Positions 27,966 to 36,789 of a DNA stretch of 64,000 nt are shown here, one piece after another. Position numbers and translations under genes: made by a program. Origin of the DNA: CAYJLB01 sp964370845 (GTDB lineage: Bacteria; Bacillota; Clostridia; Oscillospirales; Ruminococcaceae); assembly GCA_964370845.1 (NCBI GenBank), contig CAYJLB010000005.1, positions 5,556-69,555 of the forward strand, in the 5' to 3' direction. The stretch's first letter is position 1, and each line of letters begins with the position of its first letter. Under the pieces are notes generated by a model. The model made no database searches, was not told the DNA's origin, and saw only the letters and a program-made list of their open reading frames with translations.

Positions 27966-29305
27966 TCCTTCACGTCTATTTTTATTGCGACAATATTTTT
28001 GCTATTATCGTCTATTTCAACTCTCTGTGCTACACCGAAACCTTCCACAAAAATTACTCCAAGATTATCGGTTAAAAAAAGCACTTCATCACGCTTTTCA
28101 AGTGGAATTTTCTCATTAAAAAGTTTTTTCACAGAGGTAGTAAAACTTTTTCCTACAAATTTAATTTTATCACCATTTCGTCTATTTCGCAAAATTAATT
28201 CGCCATTAACTTTATCCAAATCGAAACAAAATGGGGATAAATTTCCACTATTCCTCTTATTATAAGCGATATTATCCCACTTTTCAAGAGCAAAACACTT
28301 ATTTTTCAAAAAAATTTTTTCACATGGCTTAATTCTAGTGGAAAATTGTGTATTTTCTGTGATTTTTTCTTGATACAATAAAGAAATTTTCCCTTCAGTT
28401 GCAGTTAAATAAACGTTTTTCTTTATATTTATTTTTCCACCATTTAAAATGATAGAAAAAATATCATTCACACTCTTATAATTATATTCAATTGAATTTC
28501 TTTTTAATATTAAAGCGATGCCTCTTTTTATAATAACTTCATCAAAAGACAAAATTTTCTCAATACTAAATTCAGTATCGGATATTTTCGCCTTTTCAAT
28601 CATATTTTCTGCTAATTTTTGAAGAAAATCTTCTTCTTTTCGCAAGGTTACAATTGTATTTTCATAATTATTTAAAATTGATGGGTTGATTTCTTCTAAA
28701 GTTGGAATTACATTGTGGCGGATTTTGTTTCTTGTATAATCGGTTTCAAGGTTTGTGCTGTCTACAACAAATTCTTGTCCCTTTTCCTTTAAATAAAGCT
28801 CAATTTCCTCTCTTTTAGAAAAAATAATTGGCCTTATAATATTATTTCGAACTGGTAAAATTCCGCATAAACCTCTTAGTCCACTTCCTCTTGTTAAGTT
28901 GTAAATTGTAGTTTCTAAGCAATCATCTAAGTTATGTGCAGTAGCAATTTTTTTGCCTTTTCCATATTTTTGCAAAATTTCATAACGTAAAATTCTTGCA
29001 CCTTCTTCAATTCCTACCGATTTTTCTTTGCAATAAGTATTAACGTCAATGTTTTCTACAAAAAGTTCAATATTTAACTTATCACAAAGGCTAACGCAAA
29101 ACTTTTCATCACGAAAACTTTCCTCACCCCGTAAATTATGGTTGATATGGCAAGCAAAAACTTTATACCCTAACTCCTTTAAAACCAGCAAAAGGCAAAC
29201 ACTGTCCGCCCCACCGGAAAGACCGACTAAAACTTCATCTTCATAGGTGAGCATACTGTGTTTTTCTATTGTAGATTTTATTTTTTCAAGGAATAAATTT
29301 TCCAT
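27962..29305 (-). CDS. tilS: tRNA(Ile)-lysidine synthetase
   Basis: A 447-aa PP-loop ATPase. The loop VGLSGGADSVCLLLVLKELG lies near residue 27, HNLRGEESFRDE and TAHNLDDCLETTIYNLTRG follow, with the NKIRHNVIP segment near 195 and a C-terminal substrate-binding domain ending around KKLFNEKIPLEKRDEV. TilS converts the wobble C of the CAU anticodon of tRNA-Ile to lysidine, an essential step for reading AUA. It overlaps hpt by four bases. Confidence 0.95.
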   Translation of the reverse strand: MENLFLEKIKSTIEKHSMLTYEDEVLVGLSGGADSVCLLLVLKELGYKVFACHINHNLRGEESFRDEKFCVSLCDKLNIELFVENIDVNTYCKEKSVGIEEGARILRYEILQKYGKGKKIATAHNLDDCLETTIYNLTRGSGLRGLCGILPVRNNIIRPIIFSKREEIELYLKEKGQEFVVDSTNLETDYTRNKIRHNVIPTLEEINPSILNNYENTIVTLRKEEDFLQKLAENMIEKAKISDTEFSIEKILSFDEVIIKRGIALILKRNSIEYNYKSVNDIFSIILNGGKINIKKNVYLTATEGKISLLYQEKITENTQFSTRIKPCEKIFLKNKCFALEKWDNIAYNKRNSGNLSPFCFDLDKVNGELILRNRRNGDKIKFVGKSFTTSVKKLFNEKIPLEKRDEVLFLTDNLGVIFVEGFGVAQRVEIDDNSKNIVAIKIDVKE

Positions 29306-29326
29306 AAAAATATATACTCCTAATTT

Positions 29327-30718
29327 TTACTCAACTCGATTTTCGTCAAAATTGCGGAATAATGTAAATTCACCATTCCAAACAAGTTTTACTGTGGTTG
29401 TTTCACCGTGACGATTTTTTGCTACTATACATTCAGAAATATTTTGGTCTTCCGTTTCTTTTTCATAGTAACTTTCTCTATATAAAAACAAAATTATGTC
29501 GGCATCTTGCTCGATTGACCCAGATTCACGAAGGTCGGATAACATAGGTCGGTGATTAGTTCTTCCCTCAGCACCACGGTTTAGCTGTGAAAGTGTGATT
29601 ACAGGCACTTTTAGCTCTTTCGCCATTAGTTTTAATTGCCTTGTCATTTCGGAAACTTCTTGTACCCTGTTTGTGCTTTTTTTAGCACTTTCCATAAGCT
29701 GTAAGTAGTCGATTACAACAAGACCAAGGTTTTTCACACGTCGCAATTTCGCTTTCATTTGTTGAACAGTCATTCCTGCTGTATCGTCAAGGTAAATGTT
29801 CATTCTCGACAAAGAAGCAGCACCTTGTGCAAGCTTGTCCCAGTCACTATTCATCAAAAGCCCTGTACGGAGTGAATGGCTGTTTACCAATGCTTCGGAA
29901 GAAAGCATACGAGTTGCAAGCTGTTCACTACTCATTTCAAGGGAGAAAATTACAACGGATTTATCAGTACTTCTTGCTAAATTTGTAACAATATTCATTA
30001 CAAAAGATGTTTTACCCATACCAGGTCTTGCCGCAAGAATAATCAAGTCGGAGTCATTAAGTCCGCTTGTAACCGCATCAAGGTGCACAAATCCACTTTT
30101 TGAACCGATATATTTTTCTTTATCAATACCTGTGATTTTTTGCAACCTGTCATAAGCTTGCAAGACTACTTCATCGATTTTAACAAGTCCGCCTGTTTGT
30201 CTACCTTGTCTTATATCAAATATTTTTTGTTCAGCGCTGTCAATTAAAGTTCTTACATCAGTTGACCCGTCATAAACTGCTTCGTTAATTTCTTTTGTAG
30301 CGGTAAGCAATGCCCTTAGGTAATATTTTTCCTCCAAAATCTTGCAATAGCTTTCGATATTGGAGATAGAAGGAACACTTTCAGTTATCCCTTTTAAATA
30401 AGTTTTCGCCATAGCGGAAGTTTCAAAAACTCCCATAGATACAGCTTCATTCATTATGGTGATAATGTCCGCTTGTTGCCCGTTACCAAACATTCTTATA
30501 ATAATAGAAAAAAGCTCTCTATGTTGTCGTCGGTAAAAAGCGTCAGGCTTTAAGTAATCAAGGACAATAGGCAAAACGTCAGGTTCAATGATTAATGCAC
30601 CAAGAACCGTTTGCTCCGCCTCAAGGTTATAGAGCATTTCATTTGTTTGCCCACCAAAATCGTTTAGTCCCTCTGCTATATTTGCGTTATATGAATTTTG
30701 ATTGTTAAATTGCTCCAC
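29327..30718 (-). CDS. dnaB: Replicative DNA helicase
   Basis: A 463-aa DnaB-type helicase (called DnaC in Bacillus). N-terminal domain starts at LYNLEAEQTVLGALI; the RecA-like domain carries Walker A ARPGMGKTSF (about 213-222), Walker B LVVIDYLQLM, and the motif SDLRESGSIEQDADIILF. Start is the GTG at 30718 after GAAAGGAACGAGAATT; a longer frame upstream has no ribosome site. It lies in the order gdpP-rplI-dnaB, well conserved in Firmicutes, followed 21 bases later by tilS. Confidence 0.95.
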   Translation of the reverse strand: MEQFNNQNSYNANIAEGLNDFGGQTNEMLYNLEAEQTVLGALIIEPDVLPIVLDYLKPDAFYRRQHRELFSIIIRMFGNGQQADIITIMNEAVSMGVFETSAMAKTYLKGITESVPSISNIESYCKILEEKYYLRALLTATKEINEAVYDGSTDVRTLIDSAEQKIFDIRQGRQTGGLVKIDEVVLQAYDRLQKITGIDKEKYIGSKSGFVHLDAVTSGLNDSDLIILAARPGMGKTSFVMNIVTNLARSTDKSVVIFSLEMSSEQLATRMLSSEALVNSHSLRTGLLMNSDWDKLAQGAASLSRMNIYLDDTAGMTVQQMKAKLRRVKNLGLVVIDYLQLMESAKKSTNRVQEVSEMTRQLKLMAKELKVPVITLSQLNRGAEGRTNHRPMLSDLRESGSIEQDADIILFLYRESYYEKETEDQNISECIVAKNRHGETTTVKLVWNGEFTLFRNFDENRVE

Positions 30719-30763
30719 AATTCTCGTTCCTTTCAAAAAAGTGATAATTAAACACAAAAACTC

Positions 30764-30793
30764 ACATTGCTACTTTTTTACGAGTAGCAATGT
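30764..30793 (-). terminator. Hairpin between rplI and dnaB
   Basis: A 10-bp perfect stem (30764-30773 with 30784-30793). On the minus strand a short T-rich run follows, so it may be a weak terminator or attenuator between rplI and dnaB. Confidence 0.5.
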
Positions 30794-30803
30794 AAGTTAA
30801 AAA

Positions 30804-31250
30804 TTATTCTTCAACAACAGAAATTTCAAGTTTACAAGAAACTCCTTGAGTCATTTTTATGTCCGCAGTGAATTCGCCAAAGCCTTTTATGTCCCCAGAA
30901 AGAGTGATTTTCTTTTTGTCAATTTTACAGCCAAGTTGTGCTTCAATTAACTCAGAAATCGTAGCAGTTGTAACTGAGCCAAACAATTTTCCTCCAGCAC
31001 CAGCTTTTACTTTTGCAACAACTTTTTTGCCTTCAAGTTTTTTTGCAATGTCTAAATTATCTTGTTTCTCTACGTCAAGTTTATGTTGTTTAGAAGCGTT
31101 TTTCCCCTCTAAATCATTTAGGTTTTTCTTAGTTGCCTCAACCGCAACACCTTTCGCTAAAAGGAAATTTCTCGCATATCCGTCAGCAACATTTAATACA
31201 TCACCTTTTTTACCTGAACCTTTTACATCTTGTAATAAAATAACTTTCAT
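30804..31250 (-). CDS. rplI: 50S ribosomal protein L9
   Basis: A 148-aa protein: MKVILLQDVKGSGKKGDVLNV at the N-terminus (rRNA-binding domain, with GYARNFLLAKGVAVEAT), a long Lys-rich connecting helix (about 40-75), and a C-terminal domain ending in GEFTADIKMTQGVSCKLEISV. It binds domain V of 23S rRNA. The ATG at 31250 follows GAAAGGAATGATTATAATT. A tandem repeat array separates it from gdpP upstream. Confidence 0.96.
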   Translation of the reverse strand: MKVILLQDVKGSGKKGDVLNVADGYARNFLLAKGVAVEATKKNLNDLEGKNASKQHKLDVEKQDNLDIAKKLEGKKVVAKVKAGAGGKLFGSVTTATISELIEAQLGCKIDKKKITLSGDIKGFGEFTADIKMTQGVSCKLEISVVEE

Positions 31251-31270
31251 AATTATAATCATTCCTTTCT

Positions 31271-31485
31271 TGTGCGTGGTCGCACAGACCATACACGTTA
31301 TTCAATTGATAAAAAGTAGAGTTTAGCACCCGCTGTTTATCAATAGTAAATTAAGCAAATTTGTGCGTGGTCGCACAGACCAAACACGTTATTCAATTGA
31401 TAAAAAGTAGAGTGTAGCACCAGCTGTTTATCAATTGTAAATTAAGCAGATTGTGCGTGGTCGCACAGACCATACACGTTATTTT
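31271..31485. repeat. 90/91-bp tandem array between gdpP and rplI
   Basis: Three units start at 31271, 31362 and 31452 with tgtgcgtggtcgcaca, a 6-bp stem with a 4-nt loop. Each of the first two also holds a wider inverted repeat (caattgataaa with tttatcaattg). The third is cut short by the 3' end of gdpP. The units end in a copy of the words that close the gdpP frame (ctgcttaa on the minus strand), suggesting that the array arose from this locus. Confidence 0.85.
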
Positions 31486-31501
31486 ACTGAGCAAAAAATT
31501 G

Positions 31502-33448
31502 TTAAGCAGATTTCTCCTCAAGGTCGGAAATTGCTTTAATTAGCATATCTTTTGCCTCTTGCACAGTAATATCTTTAATTTGTGTGCCAGCCATAGTTTG
31601 ATGTCCGCCACCGCCCATTGCTTCCATAATAAGTTGAACGTTGTAACCACCAAGGGAACGTGCTGAAATATTTACAACTCCGTTTATATCAAAGACAACA
31701 AATGATGCCGCAACACCGATAATTCCAAGAAGTTCGTCCGCTGCTTGTGGTGCTGCAATTCTAATTTCTTCGCTATTGCTATCGGTACAAGCTATTGCAC
31801 AATTGCTGTAAATTTCAGCATCGGCAACAAGGGCACTTTTCTCTTGATAAGTTTCAATATTGTTTGAAAACATTGATTTTACAGTTACAGTATCTGCGCC
31901 AAGTTTTCTAAGGAAAGCCGCAGCCTCAAAGGTTCTTACACCTGTTCTCATAATGAAATTTTTTGTGTCAAGCATAATCCCTGACAACAAAGCTTCCGCT
32001 TCCCAGTGGGAAATCCTGTTCTTTTCGTCAAGATATTGAATAAGCTCGGCAACCATTTCACAAGCGGAAGATGCATAAGGTTCGTGGTAGAAAATAACTG
32101 CATTATCAATATAATTAACCATTTTTCTATGGTGGTCGATAACGATAATTTGCTTACAACTAGCGAGTAATTCGCCACTTTCAACAAAATTAGGGTTATG
32201 AGTATCAACTACAATCAAAAGTGTATTTTCATTCACATAATTTTTAGCCACATCGGGGGATAAAAATAAGTCGGGAATATCATTTTTCTCGATATGTTCA
32301 ATTAATTGTTTTGCTAAGTTTTTATCAGGGTCAACCACAACATGAGCGGGTTTTCCTTTTCGTCTAATAGCAGCAGATAAGCCAATCGCCGCCCCTAAGC
32401 TGTCTAAATCGCCAAATCTATGTCCCATAATAAGCACATTTTGACTACTTTCAAGAAGTTCAGTTAAAGCGGTTGCTATAATACGAGTTTTAACTTTAGT
32501 TCGCTTTTCAACAGCTTTTGAAACGCCACCAAAGAACTCAAAGCCGTTAATTGTTTTAACTGCACACTGGTCACCGCCACGTCCAAGGGACATATCAAGG
32601 GCTTGTTTAGCATAAAGTTCGCTTAAACTCATAGTTCTTGCACTTCTGCCAACGCCAATTGAAAGGGTAACAGATAATCTTTCATCAACAGCAATTGCTC
32701 TTGCTTTATCAAGAATATCAACTTTTTTGTCCATCATTTGTTGAACATAACGTTCTTCCACAACGATTTTAAACCTATCTTTTGCAACTCTTGAAATTAC
32801 GCCAGAAGTTTCTTCTTCAAAGTCTTCAAATAGCTTTTCAAGTTGAACTAAAATATTAGCTTTTTCACTTTCTTTTACATTAGCAAGCAAATCGTCATAG
32901 TTATCAATCATAACTAAAATTACAGTTGGTCGGCTTAAATTGTATTCAGTTTCAAGCATTTTATAGTTTGTTATGTCATTAAAATACACAAGGGTCATTA
33001 TTTTTTCATTGCTTTTAACTTTTCTTCCCTCAATACGATAAACAAAACCGTCTTTTTCAATAACGCAACCGTTTTGGCTATAAATTTTACTTATTTCCAT
33101 TGGTATTAAAGTAGTCAAATCGTTTCCAAAAGCTTCTTTTTCTGAGGCAATTTTTTCCTCAAAAAGTCTATTCGCCCAAACAATTGTGTTTTCTTCGTCA
33201 ACTATTAATACAGGAGCAGGGAAGTCGCTTAGTGACTCTTTTTGCGCTAAAATTAAATTTGAATAAAGCCTTAAAACATATTTTTTAATATTTTTATATG
33301 CTATGTAAACTTCAAATCCAAGTAATCCCATAGCAATCACAGTAATTATTAAAAGCGGAAGTGCCGCAAGTCCAGAACTAAATAGCAAAATTATTATTGA
33401 TACAAAAGTAGTAATAATAATCGCACTTACACCTACTATTAATAGCAA
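31502..33448 (-). CDS. gdpP: Cyclic-di-AMP phosphodiesterase GdpP (YybT family)
   Basis: A protein of about 648 aa: two N-terminal membrane helices (about 1-55), a PAS-like domain (PVLIVDEENTIVWANRLFEE), a degenerate GGDEF domain (about 170-300, SIGVGRSARTMSLSELYAKQ), then DHH (MGHRFGDLDSLGAAIG, VVDTHNPNF, VIDHHRKM) and DHHA1 (GGGGHQTMAGTQ) domains. The family hydrolyses cyclic-di-AMP. The listed start is a TTG without a clear ribosome site. An ATT at 33466, 9 bases after AAGGGG, would give the more natural start KKRNLLLLIVGVS; I regard the start as unsettled. Confidence 0.92.
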   Translation of the reverse strand: MLLIVGVSAIIITTFVSIIILLFSSGLAALPLLIITVIAMGLLGFEVYIAYKNIKKYVLRLYSNLILAQKESLSDFPAPVLIVDEENTIVWANRLFEEKIASEKEAFGNDLTTLIPMEISKIYSQNGCVIEKDGFVYRIEGRKVKSNEKIMTLVYFNDITNYKMLETEYNLSRPTVILVMIDNYDDLLANVKESEKANILVQLEKLFEDFEEETSGVISRVAKDRFKIVVEERYVQQMMDKKVDILDKARAIAVDERLSVTLSIGVGRSARTMSLSELYAKQALDMSLGRGGDQCAVKTINGFEFFGGVSKAVEKRTKVKTRIIATALTELLESSQNVLIMGHRFGDLDSLGAAIGLSAAIRRKGKPAHVVVDPDKNLAKQLIEHIEKNDIPDLFLSPDVAKNYVNENTLLIVVDTHNPNFVESGELLASCKQIIVIDHHRKMVNYIDNAVIFYHEPYASSACEMVAELIQYLDEKNRISHWEAEALLSGIMLDTKNFIMRTGVRTFEAAAFLRKLGADTVTVKSMFSNNIETYQEKSALVADAEIYSNCAIACTDSNSEEIRIAAPQAADELLGIIGVAASFVVFDINGVVNISARSLGGYNVQLIMEAMGGGGHQTMAGTQIKDITVQEAKDMLIKAISDLEEKSA

Positions 33449-33501
33449 AAGATTTCGCTTTTTAATTACAACCAGCCCCTTTGTAAGAAATTTTTGATAT
33501 G

Positions 33502-33536
33502 TAATTATTGCTACACTTTAAAAGTAGCAATAATTA
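33502..33536 (-). terminator. AT-rich hairpin after RNase J
   Basis: A 13-bp perfect stem (33502-33514 with 33524-33536) with a 9-nt loop lies 15 bases after the RNase J stop. The T run is poor, so this may be a 3'-end stabiliser or weak terminator. Confidence 0.5.
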
Positions 33537-33550
33537 TCCATAATTTGCAA

Positions 33551-35434
33551 CTATATTTCCATAATTATAGGTAAAATCATTGGACTTCTTTTTGTCCTTG
33601 TATAAATGAAGTCAGAAAGTGCATCTTTCATTTTTGATTTAATTGCATTCCATTCTTTTAGGTCTTGATCCAAACATTTTTGTAGTGCGTCGAGAAGAAT
33701 TTTCTTAGCTTCGTCCATTAATTGTTCGCTTTCTCTTACATAAACAAAACCTCTTGAAACTACGTCAGGTCCAGCTAAAATTGTACCCGAAGCACTTTCA
33801 ATTGTAGCAACAGCAATAATTAGTCCGTCTTGTGCTAAATGCTTTCTATCACGAAGAACAATTGCACCAACGTCCCCAACTCCAAGTCCGTCAACTAAAA
33901 CTTTTCCAGATGGAACTTGTGAAACAATTTTCATTTCAACGCTGTTTGTTTCAATAACGTTTCCAATTTCGCCAATTATAATATTTTCTGGGGCAATTCC
34001 CATTTCTACAGCAGTTTTTGCGTGAGCTTTTAAGTGTTTGTACTCACCGTGTACAGGGATAAAAAACTTAGGTTTTACAAGAGATAAAAGTAGTTTTTGT
34101 TCCTCTTGACACGCGTGTCCAGAAACGTGGACATCGTACATTTTCTCATAAATAACCTCTGCGCCCGAACGCATTAACTCATTTATAACTTTTGTAACAT
34201 ATTTCTCGTTACCAGGGATTGGTGTAGCAGAAATAATTATGAAATCATGAGAGTTTATTGACACTTTTCTATGGTCATTCATCGCCATTCTTGTAAGCGC
34301 TGACATAGGCTCCCCTTGGCTTCCTGTTGTAATTAAAACAACTTTTTCCGCTGGGTATTTATTCATCATATCAATGTCAATAATTATTCCCTCAGGAGCT
34401 TTTAAATAGCCAAGTTCTAAGGCTTTTGTCATAACATTAATCATACTTCTACCGAAAACTGCAACTTTTCTTCCAAAAACTACAGCGGTATCAATAATTT
34501 GTTGAACCCTATGAATATTTGAAGCAAAAGTAGCTATGATAATTCTTTTCCCTTCAGCTTGTAAAAACAGCTTTTGGAAAGATTCACCTACACAGCTTTC
34601 ACTCATAGTAAAGCCAGCTCTTTCAGCATTTGTAGAGTCGGACATTAATGCTAAAACACCCTTGTTTCCAAGTTCGGAAAGTCGAGCTAAATCGATAATT
34701 CCTCCTTCGATAGGTGTGTAATCTACCTTAAAGTCACCAGTGTGAACAATTACACCAGCAGGAGTGTGGGCAACAATTGCCACAGCATCAGGGATTGAGT
34801 GGTTAACTCGTACAAATTCCACTGTCATACAGCCCATTTTTACAGTTTGACGAGGGGAAACTTCATTAAGTTTTGCAGAATTCAAAATTTTATGCTCTTT
34901 AAGTTTACCTTCAATTAACCCTAAAGTTAATCTTGTAGCATAAACTGGAACATTAATTTTCTTTAGTAAATAAGGGATTGCACCAATATGGTCCTCATGT
35001 CCGTGAGTGACAACAATACCTCTAATTTTATCTTTATTTTTTTCAACGTAAGTGAAATCAGGGATAACAAGGTCAACACCAGGCATTTCAGCATCAGGGA
35101 ATGCAAGTCCACAATCTATAATAAAAATATCGTTTGAACATTCAATAACGGTAAAGTTTTTTCCAATTTCATTAAGTCCACCAAGTGGGATAATTTTTAC
35201 AGGAGTTCTTCTTGTTGCTGTGTCTTTTCCTTTAGTACTATTTTTTTTCGTAGCTTTTTGTTTATTGTTTGCAGAATTTTCAGCATTTTCAGCTGCTTTT
35301 TCTGCAACGACTTCTGCAAGAGTATCAGATAATTTAGGTTTTCTATTTCGATTAAATCTATAATTTCTTGTCTTTTTAACCTGTGGTTGATTTTCTCCAA
35401 CTTGAGCTGGAGTTGTATTGTTTTCTTTATTCAT
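33551..35434 (-). CDS. rnj: Ribonuclease J
   Basis: A 627-aa metallo-beta-lactamase/beta-CASP nuclease. Zinc motif THGHEDHIGAIPYLL near residue 145, further ligands in VRVNHSIPDAVAI, VHTGDFKVD and MSDSTNAERAGFT, beta-CASP residues in TTGSQGEPMSALTRMA and HVSGHACQEE, and HGEYKHL. It degrades and matures RNA with both endo- and 5'-exonuclease activity. The first 75 residues are an Asn/Lys/Ala-rich basic extension (NRNRKP, KKNSTKGKDT) not found in the usual 555-aa enzyme. ATG follows GAAAGGAATGGTTATATAA. Confidence 0.95.
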   Translation of the reverse strand: MNKENNTTPAQVGENQPQVKKTRNYRFNRNRKPKLSDTLAEVVAEKAAENAENSANNKQKATKKNSTKGKDTATRRTPVKIIPLGGLNEIGKNFTVIECSNDIFIIDCGLAFPDAEMPGVDLVIPDFTYVEKNKDKIRGIVVTHGHEDHIGAIPYLLKKINVPVYATRLTLGLIEGKLKEHKILNSAKLNEVSPRQTVKMGCMTVEFVRVNHSIPDAVAIVAHTPAGVIVHTGDFKVDYTPIEGGIIDLARLSELGNKGVLALMSDSTNAERAGFTMSESCVGESFQKLFLQAEGKRIIIATFASNIHRVQQIIDTAVVFGRKVAVFGRSMINVMTKALELGYLKAPEGIIIDIDMMNKYPAEKVVLITTGSQGEPMSALTRMAMNDHRKVSINSHDFIIISATPIPGNEKYVTKVINELMRSGAEVIYEKMYDVHVSGHACQEEQKLLLSLVKPKFFIPVHGEYKHLKAHAKTAVEMGIAPENIIIGEIGNVIETNSVEMKIVSQVPSGKVLVDGLGVGDVGAIVLRDRKHLAQDGLIIAVATIESASGTILAGPDVVSRGFVYVRESEQLMDEAKKILLDALQKCLDQDLKEWNAIKSKMKDALSDFIYTRTKRSPMILPIIMEI

Positions 35435-35470
35435 TTATATAACCATTCCTTTCTGCGTGTTTTGTGTGTT

Positions 35471-35506
35471 TTTTGTCACTTCAATTTTTCATGTGACAAA
35501 AATTGA
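35471..35506 (-). promoter_or_regulatory. Two overlapping alternative hairpins in the RNase J leader
   Basis: Stem 1 pairs 35471-35479 with 35493-35501 (ttttgtcac with gtgacaaaa); stem 2 pairs 35481-35489 with 35498-35506 (tcaattttt with aaaaattga). The arms share bases, so only one can form at a time. They lie 37-72 bases before the RNase J start. Confidence 0.5.
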
Positions 35507-35533
35507 GGTTTTTCTGAAAAGCACAAAACCGCC

Positions 35534-36240
35534 GTTTGAAAATTTTTAATTTTCAAACTTATGACCATGCAATTACGCACTACATTAGGATTTTACGACT
35601 TTTTCACCCAGTTTTTAAAGTGAAGAAGTTTCGCCCGCTTGACGAAAAGCTAAAATCCGAGTATGGAAATTTACTTCCAAATTTAATTCCTTTCTTAATT
35701 AAAAAACGACAAATGTAACGAAATAACAGGAATTTATGGCAAAAAAGCAACACAACCTTAAAGGTATCGATAAAAAATCAAAACCTTAGGCAAAATTCAG
35801 TTATTAATTTACAAAAGCCCTATGTATATCGAGGCGAAGTTTAACCAAAAACTCCCTCGACTTTCCGAACAACATTTGCTTTAAAACGACTTAACAGTCA
35901 ACGATTACAAAAAATTCAAGTGAAAAAATTAGTTTTAGCTATTAAAATATAACATTTAATTCATAAATTTTATGAGTAAAATTCCACATAAACAACTGTT
36001 TTTCAACATTCCGAACGCATATCCTTTTTTGAATTATAACCTTAAATTAACAAAATGTCAAGTTTTTGTTACATTTATTGGTTAAATTATTTATTTAAAT
36101 TTAACATTTTTGATGAAAAATAAACTGTGAAAACATTGTTTTCCATATTTATTTTGTTTATTTTTTTACTGTTTTCTTAGTATTGGAATAATAAAATAAA
36201 ATATTCTCAAGAAAAAATAATAAATTTTTTACAAAATATA
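35534..36240. other. AT-rich intergenic stretch without a convincing gene
   Basis: Between RNase J (leaving leftwards) and the V-ATPase operon (leaving rightwards). A small hairpin lies at 35534-35558 (gtttgaaaatt with aattttcaaac). A 60-codon open frame at 35536-35718 has no ribosome site and overlaps the hairpin. The rest is AT-rich without repeats; promoters of both units should lie here. Confidence 0.6.
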
Positions 36241-36269
36241 TTGAAAATTTAATGAAAAAGGTATATTAT
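36241..36269 (+). promoter_or_regulatory. Promoter of the V-ATPase operon
   Basis: TTGAAA (36241-36246), 17-nt spacer, TATTAT (36264-36269). This leaves a leader of about 165 bases before the first gene. Confidence 0.6.
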
Positions 36270-36315
36270 ATAAATAATGGTTTATAAATTAGTTTTTATT
36301 TTTTATCAAAAGAAA

Positions 36316-36413
36316 GGACGGACGCTAGTTTGAAACAAGGTTTCAAATGTGAGTTTAGTTCTTTTCTACCGAAAAATTTTCCACCTTAAAAAAGTGGTGT
36401 GGCAAATCCGTCC
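36316..36413 (+). promoter_or_regulatory. Structured leader of the V-ATPase operon
   Basis: An outer 7-bp stem (GGACGGA 36316-36322 with TCCGTCC 36407-36413) encloses two hairpins: 36329-36336 with 36340-36347 (8 bp, 3-nt loop) and a weaker CCAC 36381-36384 with GTGG 36394-36397. This three-way-junction layout is visible by eye only. It could be a cis-regulatory RNA; I do not recognise a known riboswitch class. The 5' arm overlaps the ribosome site of the possible leader peptide. Confidence 0.4.
36330..36389 (+). CDS. Possible leader peptide (19 codons)
   Basis: A short frame starting with TTG at 36330, 8 bases after GAAAGGACGG, reads MKQGFKCEFSSFLPKNFPP and stops at 36387-36389. It lies wholly within the structured leader of the V-ATPase operon. 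It ends in Pro-Pro-stop, a context known to slow termination. The ribosome site matches the genome's usual pattern. It may be a regulatory peptide or chance; no homologue is known to me. Confidence 0.3.
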   Translation: MKQGFKCEFSSFLPKNFPP

Positions 36414-36441
36414 AATACATCAAGAAAGGAATGAACATTTT

Positions 36442-36753
36442 ATGCAAGATATTATAAGACGTATTCTTATGGTTGATGAAAGGGCGAGGCATGCACTTGC
36501 TTCTGCTGAAGAAAAAAAGAGCGAACTTTTAACCCTTACAAAAGAAAAAGAAAAAGAACTTATGGAAAAGGCTGATAAAGAGGCTATTCTTGAGTTAAAT
36601 GCTTTTGAGGACGAACAAAAAGAAATTTGCAACCAAAAACTTGAGGAAATTTCTAACTTAACTAAAGAACGAAAAGATAAAATAACTGAAATTTATAACG
36701 AGAAAAAAGAAAACTGGGAAGATGAGATAACAAACAGTATTCTATTCTTATAA
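36442..36753 (+). CDS. V-type ATPase peripheral-stalk subunit G/H
   Basis: A 103-aa protein that is nearly all Lys/Glu-rich coiled coil (ARHALASAEEKKSELLTLTK and onwards), the profile of the V/A-ATPase stalk subunit (subunit H in bacterial naming, AhaH, NtpF in Enterococcus). It pairs with subunit E to form the stator. Start ATG 36442 follows AAAGGAATGAACATTTT; a longer GTG frame from 36349 runs through the leader and lacks a site. First gene of the operon. Confidence 0.75.
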   Translation: MQDIIRRILMVDERARHALASAEEKKSELLTLTKEKEKELMEKADKEAILELNAFEDEQKEICNQKLEEISNLTKERKDKITEIYNEKKENWEDEITNSILFL

Positions 36754-36789
36754 ATTTACAGTAATTTTTTATGAAAGTAGGTGTGATTT

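Noticed and set aside
35536..35718. 60-codon open frame between RNase J and the V-ATPase operon
   Set aside because: It begins within a hairpin, has no ribosome-binding site, and its composition is no better than the flanking non-coding DNA.
36349..36441. Longer N-terminus of the first V-ATPase gene
   Set aside because: The extension runs through the structured leader and lacks a ribosome site, while ATG 36442 has AAAGGAATG at the right distance.
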